A stretch of DNA of 13,819 bases from a bacterium. GTDB taxonomy: Bacteria > Chloroflexota > Dormibacteria > UBA8260 > Bog-877. Where the stretch lies: assembly GCA_021817025.1 (NCBI GenBank), contig JAKAWF010000070.1, positions 1 through 13,819 on the forward strand, read 5' to 3'. Shown piece by piece: positions 1-6,785 of this stretch. Positions within the stretch are counted from its first letter, which is position 1, and the number at the start of each line of letters is the position of its first letter. The notes under the pieces are model-generated. The model ran no database searches. It was not told where the DNA came from and worked only from the letters and a program-made list of their open reading frames with translations. The position numbers were made by a program, and so were the translations under genes.

Positions 1-380
1 GCCGGGAACGCCCGCCGGCCAGACCATGGCGCTTGCCGGCAGCCCTCCTCGAGCTGCCGCGCCTTGCCCTGGCAAGCTGCGTGACCGTCTCCGCCAGCCG
101 CTCACGGGAGCGCTCCAACGAGAACTTGGTGGCCTCGACCGCAGAGTCCTGCGCCCGTGGCCGCCACCAGCATCGAGGTGGCCTCCCGCTGGGACCAGCC
201 GCAGGCGATCAGCTCGCCTCTGACCCCACCCAGACCCACTGTGAACCACGGCTCGCCCCGGACCATCACCTGCCGGTGGACCTCGCGCATGGCGGTGGAC
301 CGCTCCTCCCCCAGGGCTAAGAGCGGCGGGAAGACCCCAGGGTCTGTGACCCTCGCCTCGACCGTGGCCTCGTCGCTCAC
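1..380 (-). pseudogene. Unrecognised protein gene, apparently frameshifted, running off the window
   Basis: I do not recognise this protein. A GTG at 380 opens a frame of 92 codons ending at a TGA at 102-104. Its first three quarters (through about position 153) have the strong G/C third-base preference of real genes here. After that the bias is lost in this frame and appears in the next one, which stays open from about 151 to base 1 and encodes a charged, helix-like stretch (AVEATKFSLERSRERLAETV and onward). The simplest reading is one gene with a single-base indel near 150-160, either a real mutation or a sequencing or assembly error. There is no strong ribosome binding site before the GTG; only GGGGG about 11 bases away. 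It lies downstream of the sulfur operon on the same strand. The 180 bases between it and the DsrE gene contain no convincing gene. Confidence 0.4.
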
Positions 381-561
381 GGTGCTTCAGTCCCCCGGGA
401 ACACAGGTTTGGGCTGCCTGCTCTGATCCCCAGCCATGGCCGCCCCCGAATGGCCAAGATCGACCAACGAGGCCGGCAACTGTTGGCAACCCGGACACGT
501 ACGCCTCATCGGCAAGAGGTGGCCCGGCTCCCGTGGCACGTCCGAGCCGCCCCTGGCCAGC

Positions 562-1029
562 CTAGGTGAAGATGATCTGGCCCCCAGCTGCCTTCTCGTA
601 GAACTCACCTACGGTGATGATCTCCTGGGCTTGGTCGATCAAGTCAGCCTTGGTGAGGTGGAACAGGTCCACCGACGCCTTGCAGGCGAACAGACCGGCA
701 CCAGTGTCCGCGATCATCTCGATGAACTCAGGGATGGACGGAATGTCCAGGGCCGCAATGTTCTTCTCCATGTAGCGAGTCATGAGGCTGGCCATGCCGG
801 GGAAGCCGGCGGCCCAGGTGGCTATGTGCAGACCGGGGTTCCCGACCGTGGCCAGTTTGATGTGTTCGTGGTGCCTGCGGTTGATCGCGTCGAGCCCGAA
901 GAAAGTGAAGAATAGGTTGGTTTCGATGCCCTCGGCCCTGGCCCCATTGGCCATGATCAATCCCGGGTAGATCCCATCCAACGAACCCTTGGAGATGATG
1001 ACCGAAACTTTCTCGATGCTGTCACTCAT
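562..1029 (-). CDS. DsrE/DsrF/DrsH-like family protein (DsrE2-type sulfur carrier candidate)
   Basis: A 155-residue protein resembling DsrE2-type members of the DsrE/F family, which bind sulfur as a cysteine persulfide and pass it on. Seen in the sequence: an N-terminal strand and loop VSVIISKGSLDGIYP, the family block NLFFTFFGLDAINR (38-51), a VGNPG turn (62-66), and GLFACKASVDLF with the single candidate sulfur-carrying cysteine at 116, followed by LTKADLID. There are no clear membrane helices, although 35-47 and 68-83 are hydrophobic. The ATG start is fixed by AGGAGG six bases upstream. The gene follows the TusE/DsrC-like gene by 30 bases and is the third gene of an SQR-like/TusE/DsrE operon. 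No dsrF, dsrH or tusBC partner is present, so it is not a standard DsrEFH or TusBCD complex. Sulfur transfer to the neighbouring TusE-like protein is inferred from context. The family call is firm; the precise substrate is unknown. Confidence 0.85.
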   Translation of the reverse strand: MSDSIEKVSVIISKGSLDGIYPGLIMANGARAEGIETNLFFTFFGLDAINRRHHEHIKLATVGNPGLHIATWAAGFPGMASLMTRYMEKNIAALDIPSIPEFIEMIADTGAGLFACKASVDLFHLTKADLIDQAQEIITVGEFYEKAAGGQIIFT

Positions 1030-1035
1030 GGTGGT

Positions 1036-1041
1036 CCTCCT
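1036..1041 (-). promoter_or_regulatory. Ribosome binding site of the DsrE-family gene
   Basis: A perfect AGGAGG on the minus strand, six bases before the ATG at 1029. It fixes that start and shows the gene is translated on its own initiation site rather than through a stop/start overlap. Confidence 0.8.
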
Positions 1042-1043
1042 CT

Positions 1044-1057
1044 GCTGCGCGCGCAGC
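1044..1057. repeat. 14-bp perfect palindrome between the TusE-like and DsrE-family genes
   Basis: GCTGCGCGCGCAGC reads the same on both strands. It fills the short gap between the TusE-like stop codon (1060-1062) and the AGGAGG of the DsrE-family gene. In RNA it could form a small hairpin next to the ribosome binding site, or it could be a chance GC-rich palindrome. No U-tract follows, so it is not a terminator. Confidence 0.5.
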
Positions 1058-1059
1058 GT

Positions 1060-1377
1060 TCAAATGCAACTGCGGGGCCGGGGAATCCCCGCGATCTTGG
1101 CGGCCAGCTTGGCCGGCCCCTTGGGGAACAGCTCGTAGAGCTCCTTCACCGGGACGCCAGAGGTCTTGCCAAGCAGGCGCACGCTCGGGCCATCTCCCTT
1201 CTCCAGATACTCCGTGCGCATGAACTTGATCACCTGCCAGTGGCGCTCGGTGAGCTCGGGAATCCCGGCCTCCTGCGCAATGGCTGGGGCCATGGCCTCG
1301 CTCCACTGCTCAGGATGCACGAAGAATCCGTCGTCACCCACCTCGACATCGGTACCTGCATAGCTTCGGTTCGCCAT
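1060..1377 (-). CDS. TusE/DsrC/DsvC family sulfur relay protein
   Basis: A 105-residue protein of the TusE/DsrC family, small carriers that hold sulfur on a cysteine in a flexible C-terminal arm. Family features in order: GFFVHPEQWSEAMAPAIA (18-35), LTERHWQVIKFMR (42-54, the helix-turn-helix-like part), and the closing LFPKGPAKLAAKIAGIPRP arm ending SCI, with the penultimate Cys104. The second, upstream cysteine that DsrC proteins of dissimilatory sulfur metabolism carry about 10-11 residues earlier is Ala93 here. The protein therefore resembles TusE rather than a DsrAB-linked DsrC. The start is the ATG at 1377: AAGGAGG lies nine bases upstream, and a GTG further upstream (1401) would put the start inside that site. 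It sits between the SQR-like gene (30-base gap) and the DsrE-family gene (30-base gap). Its acceptor (tRNA thiolation or another pathway) cannot be read from this window. Confidence 0.88.
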   Translation of the reverse strand: MANRSYAGTDVEVGDDGFFVHPEQWSEAMAPAIAQEAGIPELTERHWQVIKFMRTEYLEKGDGPSVRLLGKTSGVPVKELYELFPKGPAKLAAKIAGIPRPRSCI

Positions 1378-1386
1378 CGCGTGAGT

Positions 1387-1393
1387 CCTCCTT
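1387..1393 (-). promoter_or_regulatory. Ribosome binding site that decides the TusE-like start
   Basis: AAGGAGG on the minus strand, nine bases before the ATG at 1377. A longer in-frame GTG start at 1401 would lie upstream of and include this site, so the shorter form is preferred. Confidence 0.85.
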
Positions 1394-1407
1394 GAGTCCA
1401 CCTAGGA

Positions 1408-2652
1408 CTAGTGCACCTTCCCGGCCTGAGGCATCTCCGAGTTCACCCCAGGGATGTCGCGACCGGGCAGCAGCGCGTGCCAGTAGAACCATTGGAACAT
1501 CAGCTTGCCGAGATGATTGAGCCGGGACTCCTTGAGCAGCGGCAGACCGACCTGGCTGGGGAAGTGGCCCGGCAGTGGCTCAGTGTCGTAGTTGAAGTCA
1601 ATCAGCAACGCCTTGTGGAAGCCGGTCTCGATGAAACAGTTGGCGTGGCCGTCGAAGGAGGCGCTCAGGGGCTTGCCCGACAGGAAGCACTGGATGTTCT
1701 CGACTAGGACCTCGCCTTGAAAGTGGGTTACCGAGCCCGCCTTCGACGCCGGCAGATTCGATGCGTCGCCGATCACGAATACGTTCTTCTTGGCCTTCGA
1801 CTGGAGCGTACGCTCGTCGGCCGGCACAAAGTTGAACTCGTCACCGAGCCCGGGGGAGTCTCCGACGTAGCCGGCTCCGCCGTGGAGCGGTATCACCACT
1901 CCCAGATCGAATGGGATCTCCCGCCCGTCAAAGCTCACCAGGCGACCGTTCTCACCGTCCACCTGCCCCGTGTTGAACTCGGTGACTAGTTCCACGCCAC
2001 GCTCGGCGAGCATACCGGCTAGTCGCTTCGCACTGACCGGCTTGGTGAACGCGGCATCGAGCGGGGTCACGTAGGAGATTTGGACCTTGTCGCGGATGCC
2101 CCTCTCGCGAAAGTACCAGTCGGCCAGGAAGCAGAATTCAAGGGGAGCCACGGGGCATTTGATGGGCATGTCGATGGGGTTGACGACCACCCTGCCCCCA
2201 CCAAAGGTGGCCAGCGCACCCTCCAATGCCGCCGCCCCCTCAGGAGTGTAGAAGGTGAACACCTTCTCCATCCAACCCGGTCCGGTCAGGCCTTCAGTCT
2301 CCCCGGGCTGCAGCACCGCTCCAGTGGCAACGACCAGAAGATCGTAGGCAAGCTCCTGGCCGTCGGCGAGGACGACCACATCTCGCGCTATGTCGACGTG
2401 GTCGATGGGCTCCAACCGGTAAGTGATCCCGCTGTGCAGCTGGCGGCCCCGGGGCCGGACGATGTCCTCAGGGTGGGTCAGCCCGAAGGGGACGAAGAGG
2501 AGACCTGGCTGGTACACGTGCCGGTCGTCCTGGTCCACCACCGTGATGGTCGCCTCGGACTCCGCGTAGGCGTGCCGGAGCCGGTTCGCGGTCAGCGTCC
2601 CGCCGGTGCCTCCACCAAGAACAACGATCCGCTGCGAAATTCCGCCATTCAC
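1408..2652 (-). CDS. FAD/NAD(P)-binding oxidoreductase, sulfide:quinone oxidoreductase-like
   Basis: A 414-residue flavoprotein of the sulfide:quinone oxidoreductase (SQR)/NDH-2-like group. An N-terminal Rossmann FAD motif, IVVLGGGTGG (9-18), is followed by a second nucleotide-type region (LLVVATGA, 105-112) and the C-terminal FAD motif VFVIGDASNLP (291-301). It ends with amphipathic residues around LNHLGKLMFQWFYWHALLPG (378-397) that could dock on the membrane, as in SQR. Cysteines are at 166 (IKCPVAP), 174, 322 and 339 (NCFIETGF). Cys166 and Cys339 lie in regions where SQR proteins place the redox pair that handles the persulfide, which is an inference from order and context. The GTG start at 2652 is chosen because AGGAGG lies six bases upstream; the frame continues further but without a better site. 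First gene of the operon with TusE-like and DsrE-family genes. Likely role: oxidise sulfide or a persulfide and feed the sulfur relay. It could be a paralogue with another substrate. Confidence 0.8.
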   Translation of the reverse strand: MNGGISQRIVVLGGGTGGTLTANRLRHAYAESEATITVVDQDDRHVYQPGLLFVPFGLTHPEDIVRPRGRQLHSGITYRLEPIDHVDIARDVVVLADGQELAYDLLVVATGAVLQPGETEGLTGPGWMEKVFTFYTPEGAAALEGALATFGGGRVVVNPIDMPIKCPVAPLEFCFLADWYFRERGIRDKVQISYVTPLDAAFTKPVSAKRLAGMLAERGVELVTEFNTGQVDGENGRLVSFDGREIPFDLGVVIPLHGGAGYVGDSPGLGDEFNFVPADERTLQSKAKKNVFVIGDASNLPASKAGSVTHFQGEVLVENIQCFLSGKPLSASFDGHANCFIETGFHKALLIDFNYDTEPLPGHFPSQVGLPLLKESRLNHLGKLMFQWFYWHALLPGRDIPGVNSEMPQAGKVH

Positions 2653-2658
2653 ACTAAT

Positions 2659-2664
2659 CCTCCT
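2659..2664 (-). promoter_or_regulatory. Ribosome binding site that decides the SQR-like start
   Basis: AGGAGG on the minus strand, six bases before the GTG at 2652. It excludes the 13-residue longer start at 2691. Confidence 0.85.
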
Positions 2665-2690
2665 GCTGGGTTGTGCCGCAACCAGCCTCA

Positions 2691-2707
2691 CTGAGAGCCA
2701 TTCTCAG
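2691..2707. repeat. Inverted repeat upstream of the sulfur operon, operator candidate
   Basis: CTGAGA and TCTCAG form perfect 6-bp arms around a 5-base centre, with the near end about 40 bases upstream of the SQR-like start codon. The place fits a dimeric repressor site near the operon promoter. I could not identify a convincing -35/-10 pair, and a single 6-bp arm pair may occur by chance. No regulator gene is present in the window. Confidence 0.3.
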
Positions 2708-3188
2708 GGCCCGCACCAGGCTGGATGTACGGTACTTCCACCTGGCCGCACGCACGATTTCACCTACATTCACGCTTGCCAGCGGTCGCTTCGGACCGCG
2801 CCCGGAGGCGCGGACGATGGCGGCCATCGAGCATCCCTGGGGGCGCTCCCCATCAATGCCTGGGGGTTCCATCCGGCTGGGCCGCATCGCCATCGCCCGT
2901 GGGCGCGTCGTGTACCCCATCGATCCCCATTGTGAGGCCACTCGCCTCCTGTCTGAACTGGCGGGCCGGACCCTCGAGTTTGGCAACTTCCCCGGCGTCG
3001 TCGGCCGGGCAGGTCACCGGGTCCGAAAGGAAGCCGCCGCCCCATCACCTGGGGGGCGATGGCTGGCGGCCTTCGCACCGTCTAGGAACGGTCGCGGGGC
3101 GCTCCCACCGGCGCCCACCGGGGCCATGGGAAGTCGTCAGCAACGCGGTTCGCCACGTGCCGGTGGCGATGTGCCCAGCGCGCCTGTA

Positions 3189-3220
3189 GGGGAAAGGCTC
3201 AGCGGCGCCCAGCCGCAGCC
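3189..3220 (-). terminator. Probable intrinsic terminator after ispG
   Basis: On the minus strand, 22 bases after the ispG stop, GGCTGCGGC pairs with GCCGC..AGCC (a two-base bulge, loop TGGGC), followed by TTTCCCC. The stem is strong and GC-rich and the U-run is short, as is common in high-GC genomes. It would end the long rpsB-to-ispG unit and insulate the sulfur operon. Confidence 0.5.
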
Positions 3221-3241
3221 ACAGGAGTTGTCCGGCGGTCC

Positions 3242-4372
3242 TCAGGGAATCCCGGTCGGAAGCTCCTTGCCAGCCGCGATCAGGTCCCGGTCCTCGTCCG
3301 CGATCCGGTCCAGTTCGCGGACCAGGGAGTCGACCAGCTCACTCTCGGGCATGGTGGAGATGACCTTCCCCTTGCGATAGAGAATTCCCTTCTGCCTGCC
3401 GCCGGCGATGCCGATGTCGGCGTGCATCCCCTCTCCCGGCCCGTTGACCACGCACCCCATCACCGAGACCGTGATCGGCCGCTTGACCCGCTGCAGCGCG
3501 GTCTCGACCCGGGCCACCATCGGCATCATGTCGATCTCCAGCCGACCGCAGGTGGGACAGGCGACCAGGTTGGGCCCCGTTGGCTTCTCCTGCAGGTTGG
3601 CGAGGATCTGGCGGCCCACCTTGACCTCCACCTCCGGCTGGTCGACCAAAGAGACCCGGATCGTGTCGCCGATCCCCTCGGCGAGCAGGATGCCGATCCC
3701 CATCGCGCTCTTGAGGGCTCCGGTTGCGGTCGGCCCGGCTTCGGTCAGCCCGACATGGAGTGGGTAGCGGTTGGGCAGACCGGCGAAGAGCCGGTTGGCG
3801 GCGATGTTGGTGAGCACGTCGCTGGCCTTGAGGCTCACCTTGATGTCCTGGAAACCCAGTTCCTCGAGGATTGCGATGTGGCCCATCGCCGCGTCCACCA
3901 TGCGCTGGGCCACATCGTCGGGGCCACCCTCACCGCGCCCCCGCGCCAGACTCTTGCGATCCGGCAGGCTGCCCGCGTTGACCCCGATCCGGATCGGCAC
4001 CCCCAGCTCCTGACAGCGCCTGGCGATCTCGGCAACCTTCTCCGGCTGGCGGATGTTGCCCGGGTTGAGGCGCAGGCAGTGAACGCCGGCGTCCAGCGCC
4101 ATGAGGGCGAGGGGAGCGTCGTAGTGGATGTCGGCCACGACGGGGAGGCGGCTTCCCCGGACGATATCCTTCAGTGCCTCTGCGGCCTCCGCAGTGTCAC
4201 AGGTGACCCGGATGATATCGGCGCCGGCGTCGGCGGCACGGCTGATCTGTTCCAGGGTTCCCCTGGCATCCTCGGTCGGAGTCTTGGTCATGGTCTGGAC
4301 GCTGATCGGGGCGGCGCCTCCGACCACGACCGAGCCAACCTTGATGGGACGGGTCTTGCGGCGTTCGATCAT
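3242..4372 (-). CDS. ispG: 4-hydroxy-3-methylbut-2-en-1-yl diphosphate synthase (IspG/GcpE)
   Basis: This 376-residue iron-sulfur enzyme carries out the penultimate step of the MEP isoprenoid pathway, converting MEcPP to HMBPP. Seen in the sequence: an N-terminal TIM-barrel part with PISVQTMTKTPTED (22-35), VVADIHYD (78-85), RLNPGN (101-106) and RIGVNAGSL (128-136). The C-terminal cluster domain has Cys272 and Cys275 (ACPTCGR) and Cys307 (MGCVVNGPGEG), with Glu314 as the fourth [4Fe-4S] ligand seen in the bacterial family. The length matches the short bacterial form without the plant-type insertion. The ATG start overlaps the rseP stop as ATGA, so translation is probably coupled. It is the last gene of the long minus-strand unit and is followed by a probable terminator. 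The neighbouring dxr and uppS belong to the same flow from isoprenoid precursors to the cell-wall lipid carrier. Confidence 0.97.
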   Translation of the reverse strand: MIERRKTRPIKVGSVVVGGAAPISVQTMTKTPTEDARGTLEQISRAADAGADIIRVTCDTAEAAEALKDIVRGSRLPVVADIHYDAPLALMALDAGVHCLRLNPGNIRQPEKVAEIARRCQELGVPIRIGVNAGSLPDRKSLARGRGEGGPDDVAQRMVDAAMGHIAILEELGFQDIKVSLKASDVLTNIAANRLFAGLPNRYPLHVGLTEAGPTATGALKSAMGIGILLAEGIGDTIRVSLVDQPEVEVKVGRQILANLQEKPTGPNLVACPTCGRLEIDMMPMVARVETALQRVKRPITVSVMGCVVNGPGEGMHADIGIAGGRQKGILYRKGKVISTMPESELVDSLVRELDRIADEDRDLIAAGKELPTGIP

Positions 4373-5619
4373 CGAACCAGGTGGGTGATGTCACCGTAGG
4401 TCACGTAGATGAACAGCATCACTATCAAGGCTAACCCAACCGCGTGGACCGTTGCCTCCAGCCGGGGGCTGACGCGCCTGCGGCGGATCCACTCCAGCAC
4501 CACGAACGCGAGCCTGCCCCCATCGAGAAATGGGATCGGGAGGAGGTTGAAGAGACCGAGGTTGAGGCTGATCAACGCCAGCAGGGTGAGGTAGACCGAG
4601 GCCGAGATCTGGGTGGCGATCGAGGTCTCCTCGGCGATCCCCACCGGGCCTGTGAGCCTGAGATTGGGATTGTGGTGAGGTGAGATCAGGGTCCAGAGGT
4701 TCACGAAAGTGGCCCCAATCTGGGTCGGCACCGCGTAGAAGCCCACCCCCACCGCCTGGTACCAGGGCAGTGGGGGCCCCCCCAGCGAGGCCAGCAGGGG
4801 ATTGCCGGGAGAGCCGATGTAGCCGACCAGCCACTCCGCCCGCCACGCGGACCGGGTGACCGTGATCGAGACCCGACGGCTCCCGGCCAGGTATGTCACC
4901 ACCAGGGGGCCAGTGCCGGTAAACAGCCGAGGCATGGTGGTGGCGTCGGCGTGAGGCACAGGCTGGCCGTTGACAGCCACGATCTCCGCCCCGTAGGGGA
5001 TCTTGGGAGCGGCCGACAGCCCGATCCAGTGCAGCTGGGGGGTCACCGTGTAGGAGCGCGCCCGACCCCCGCCCCAGGGCTGCACCTCGACCCGCAACGG
5101 GCCGCCTCGATCCTGCTGGATCAGGTCGCGGATCCGGGTGAAGGAGGTGGTCCGCTGGCCACCCACCCCCACCAGCTGGTAGCCGCTCGGGACTCCCGCC
5201 GCGGCCATGCCTCCCCCCTTCTGGGTTTGGGGCGGGGGAGCGCCGACCGCGGCAACGCCAGAGAAGATCGCTCCCGCCAGAATCAGGTTCATCAAACCGC
5301 CCGCCACGATGACGGCGGCTCGGCGGCCAGAGCTGGCCTTGATGAAGCCCCGCTCACCACCGCTGTCCCCAGGCTTCTCCAGCCCGGTCATCCCGGCCAT
5401 GCGCACGTAGCCGCCCAGGGGCAGCAGGCGGAGCGAGTAGCGGGTCTCACCGGGCTTGCGACTGAGCAGCCTGGGCCCGAATCCGATCGAGAACTCCTCC
5501 ACCAGGATCCCGGCCCGCTTGGCGACCAGGAAGTGTCCGAACTCATGGATCGAGACCACCACCAGGAGCATCAGCACGATGCCCCCCACGCTCTGCCAGG
5601 TCAGCGCGAAGCCGCTCAT
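4369..5619 (-). CDS. rseP: RseP/RasP-type site-2 zinc metalloprotease with two PDZ-like domains
   Basis: A 416-residue membrane protease of family M50 that cuts transmembrane substrates such as anti-sigma factors. The first membrane segment (about 11-31) carries the zinc motif HEFGH at 25-29. It is followed by the usual FSIGFGPRLLSRK and LLPLGGYVRMAG blocks. A second hydrophobic segment lies at about 101-125. Two similar PDZ-like units follow (about 139-194 and 203-256), both with a P.G..(L/I)V.V.GQ core and a closing TVT. Further membrane segments are at about 286-311, 341-362 and 390-410, with NLLPIPFLDGGR supplying the third zinc ligand, Asp366. The ATG at 5619 overlaps the dxr stop as ATGA; the frame upstream of it is only the shadow of dxr. 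Its own stop overlaps the ispG start. The substrate cannot be inferred: no sigma or anti-sigma gene is nearby. Confidence 0.95.
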   Translation of the reverse strand: MSGFALTWQSVGGIVLMLLVVVSIHEFGHFLVAKRAGILVEEFSIGFGPRLLSRKPGETRYSLRLLPLGGYVRMAGMTGLEKPGDSGGERGFIKASSGRRAAVIVAGGLMNLILAGAIFSGVAAVGAPPPQTQKGGGMAAAGVPSGYQLVGVGGQRTTSFTRIRDLIQQDRGGPLRVEVQPWGGGRARSYTVTPQLHWIGLSAAPKIPYGAEIVAVNGQPVPHADATTMPRLFTGTGPLVVTYLAGSRRVSITVTRSAWRAEWLVGYIGSPGNPLLASLGGPPLPWYQAVGVGFYAVPTQIGATFVNLWTLISPHHNPNLRLTGPVGIAEETSIATQISASVYLTLLALISLNLGLFNLLPIPFLDGGRLAFVVLEWIRRRRVSPRLEATVHAVGLALIVMLFIYVTYGDITHLVR

Positions 5620-6785
5620 GGCATGCCTGCGGGCATGCGGGCCGACCCGCTCGAAGCGCGCTCGCCCACCATCGCCCGGGCCGTCCGCCGAGCCCACCCA
5701 TCCGCCCCCAGCACCGCCTCCAGGTCGAGCCGGTCCGGAGGCGGGAAGACTGCCAGCACCGACTCCACCAGCTGGGCGATCGCCGCGAAGCTGAGGCGGC
5801 CCTCGAGGAAGGCCGCCACCGCCACCTCGTTGGCCGCGTTCATGGCGGCCGGCCAAGCCCCTCCCCGAAGACCGGCCGCCCGGGCGATCCCAAGGGCGGG
5901 GAATCGGGTAGGATCAGCGGCCTCGAAGTCAAGGCGGCCGACCGAGGCGAGGTTGAGAGGGGCAACCACCCCGGGCAGGCGCCGGCCCGCGCTCATGGCG
6001 AGGGCAATCGGGGCTCTCATGTCGGGAACCCCCAACTGCGCCACGATGGTGCCGTCACAAAACTCCACCGCGGAGTGGATGGTGCTCTGAGGTTGGATCA
6101 CGACCTCGATCTGAGCGTAGGGAACGCCGAAGAGGAAGTGGGCCTCGATCACCTCCAGCCCCTTGTTCATCATGGTGGCACTGTCGACGGTGACCTTGGG
6201 GCCCATCCTCCAGTTGGGATGGGCGAGCGCCTGCTCGGGAGTGGCCGCGGCCATCTCCGCCAACGCCATGGCCCTGAAGGGGCCACCGCTCGCGGTCAGG
6301 ATCAGGCGGGCCACGCTCTCCGGGGCCTCCCCCCGCAGGCACTGCCAGATGGCGCTGTGTTCGCTGTCCACCGGGATGATCCGCGCCCCGCGCTCGCTGG
6401 CGGTGCGGGTCACCAGCTCGCCCGCCATCACCAGCACCTCCTTGGTCGCCACCGCCACCAGGTGTCCCGCCTCGCAGGCGGCCAGGGTGGGCATCAATGC
6501 CCCCGCCCCACCGCCCCCGATCAGGGTCACGTCGGCCTCGGGCAGGCCGGCCAGCTCGCAGGCGGCGTCGACGCCAACGGCCATCCCATCTGGGGGAGGA
6601 GCGTCCGGAGCCACCACCACCGCCCGCACGTTCGGGAAGGGCCGGAGCGCCTCCGCCAGGACGTCGACCCGGCGGCCGGCGACCGCGCCGACTAATTCAA
6701 AGTCGTCTGGAAATCGGGAGATGACATCCAGCGCCTGACGGCCGATCGAGCCGGTGGCTCCGATCACGACTACTCGGCTGCGCAT
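5616..6785 (-). CDS. dxr: 1-deoxy-D-xylulose 5-phosphate reductoisomerase
   Basis: A 389-residue enzyme that converts DXP to MEP with NADPH, the committed step of the MEP pathway. It has the NADPH-binding motif VIGATGSIG (7-15) and the metal-binding block VDSEHSA (139-145, with Asp140 and Glu142). The substrate and fosmidomycin site residues of the family are visible: Ser166 in SGGPF, His189 in HPNW, Ser202, Asn207 and Lys208 in SATMMNKGLE, and Glu211 as the third metal ligand. The usual ANKES motif reads ATKEV (112-116); the lysine is kept but both flanking residues differ. The ATG at 6785 is preferred because GGAGG lies eight bases upstream; an ATG at 6830 would add 15 Gly/Pro-rich residues without support. 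It follows cdsA after 66 bases and its stop overlaps rseP. Confidence 0.96.
   Translation of the reverse strand: MRSRVVVIGATGSIGRQALDVISRFPDDFELVGAVAGRRVDVLAEALRPFPNVRAVVVAPDAPPPDGMAVGVDAACELAGLPEADVTLIGGGGAGALMPTLAACEAGHLVAVATKEVLVMAGELVTRTASERGARIIPVDSEHSAIWQCLRGEAPESVARLILTASGGPFRAMALAEMAAATPEQALAHPNWRMGPKVTVDSATMMNKGLEVIEAHFLFGVPYAQIEVVIQPQSTIHSAVEFCDGTIVAQLGVPDMRAPIALAMSAGRRLPGVVAPLNLASVGRLDFEAADPTRFPALGIARAAGLRGGAWPAAMNAANEVAVAAFLEGRLSFAAIAQLVESVLAVFPPPDRLDLEAVLGADGWARRTARAMVGERASSGSARMPAGMP

Larger units (their letters stand above)
2653..3241. other. Region of about 590 bases without a confident gene
   Basis: This stretch separates the end of ispG from the start of the sulfur operon and must hold the operon promoter. 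It contains the inverted repeat at 2691-2707 and the probable ispG terminator at 3189-3220. Two weak coding candidates exist. On the plus strand an ATG at 2817, with GGAGG eight bases upstream, opens a frame whose first 75 or so codons have fair codon bias (IRLGRIAIARGRVVYPIDPH), but the tail is low-complexity and runs into ispG to 3380. On the minus strand a frame ends at a TAG at 2654-2656, one base before the SQR-like start, but it lacks a ribosome binding site and has poor third-base bias. I see no tRNA, riboswitch, CRISPR or insertion sequence. It may contain remains of a lost gene. Confidence 0.5.

Noticed and set aside
387..509. A 40-residue minus-strand frame with a CPGC motif
   Set aside because: No ribosome binding site, weak third-base bias, and one CxxC pair is not enough to call a gene.
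2654..2986. A 110-residue minus-strand frame ending one base before the SQR-like start
   Set aside because: The spacing is attractive, but bias is poor, no start has a ribosome site, and the region should hold the operon promoter.
2900..3060. A stretch on the minus strand (AGACAGGAGGCGAG) faintly like the end of a cobalamin riboswitch
   Set aside because: The other conserved boxes of that riboswitch are missing, and it is far from any B12-linked gene.
4951..6090. A 379-codon plus-strand open frame
   Set aside because: Antisense to rseP and dxr; composition is His/Asp/Arg/Gly-rich as expected for a mirror frame.
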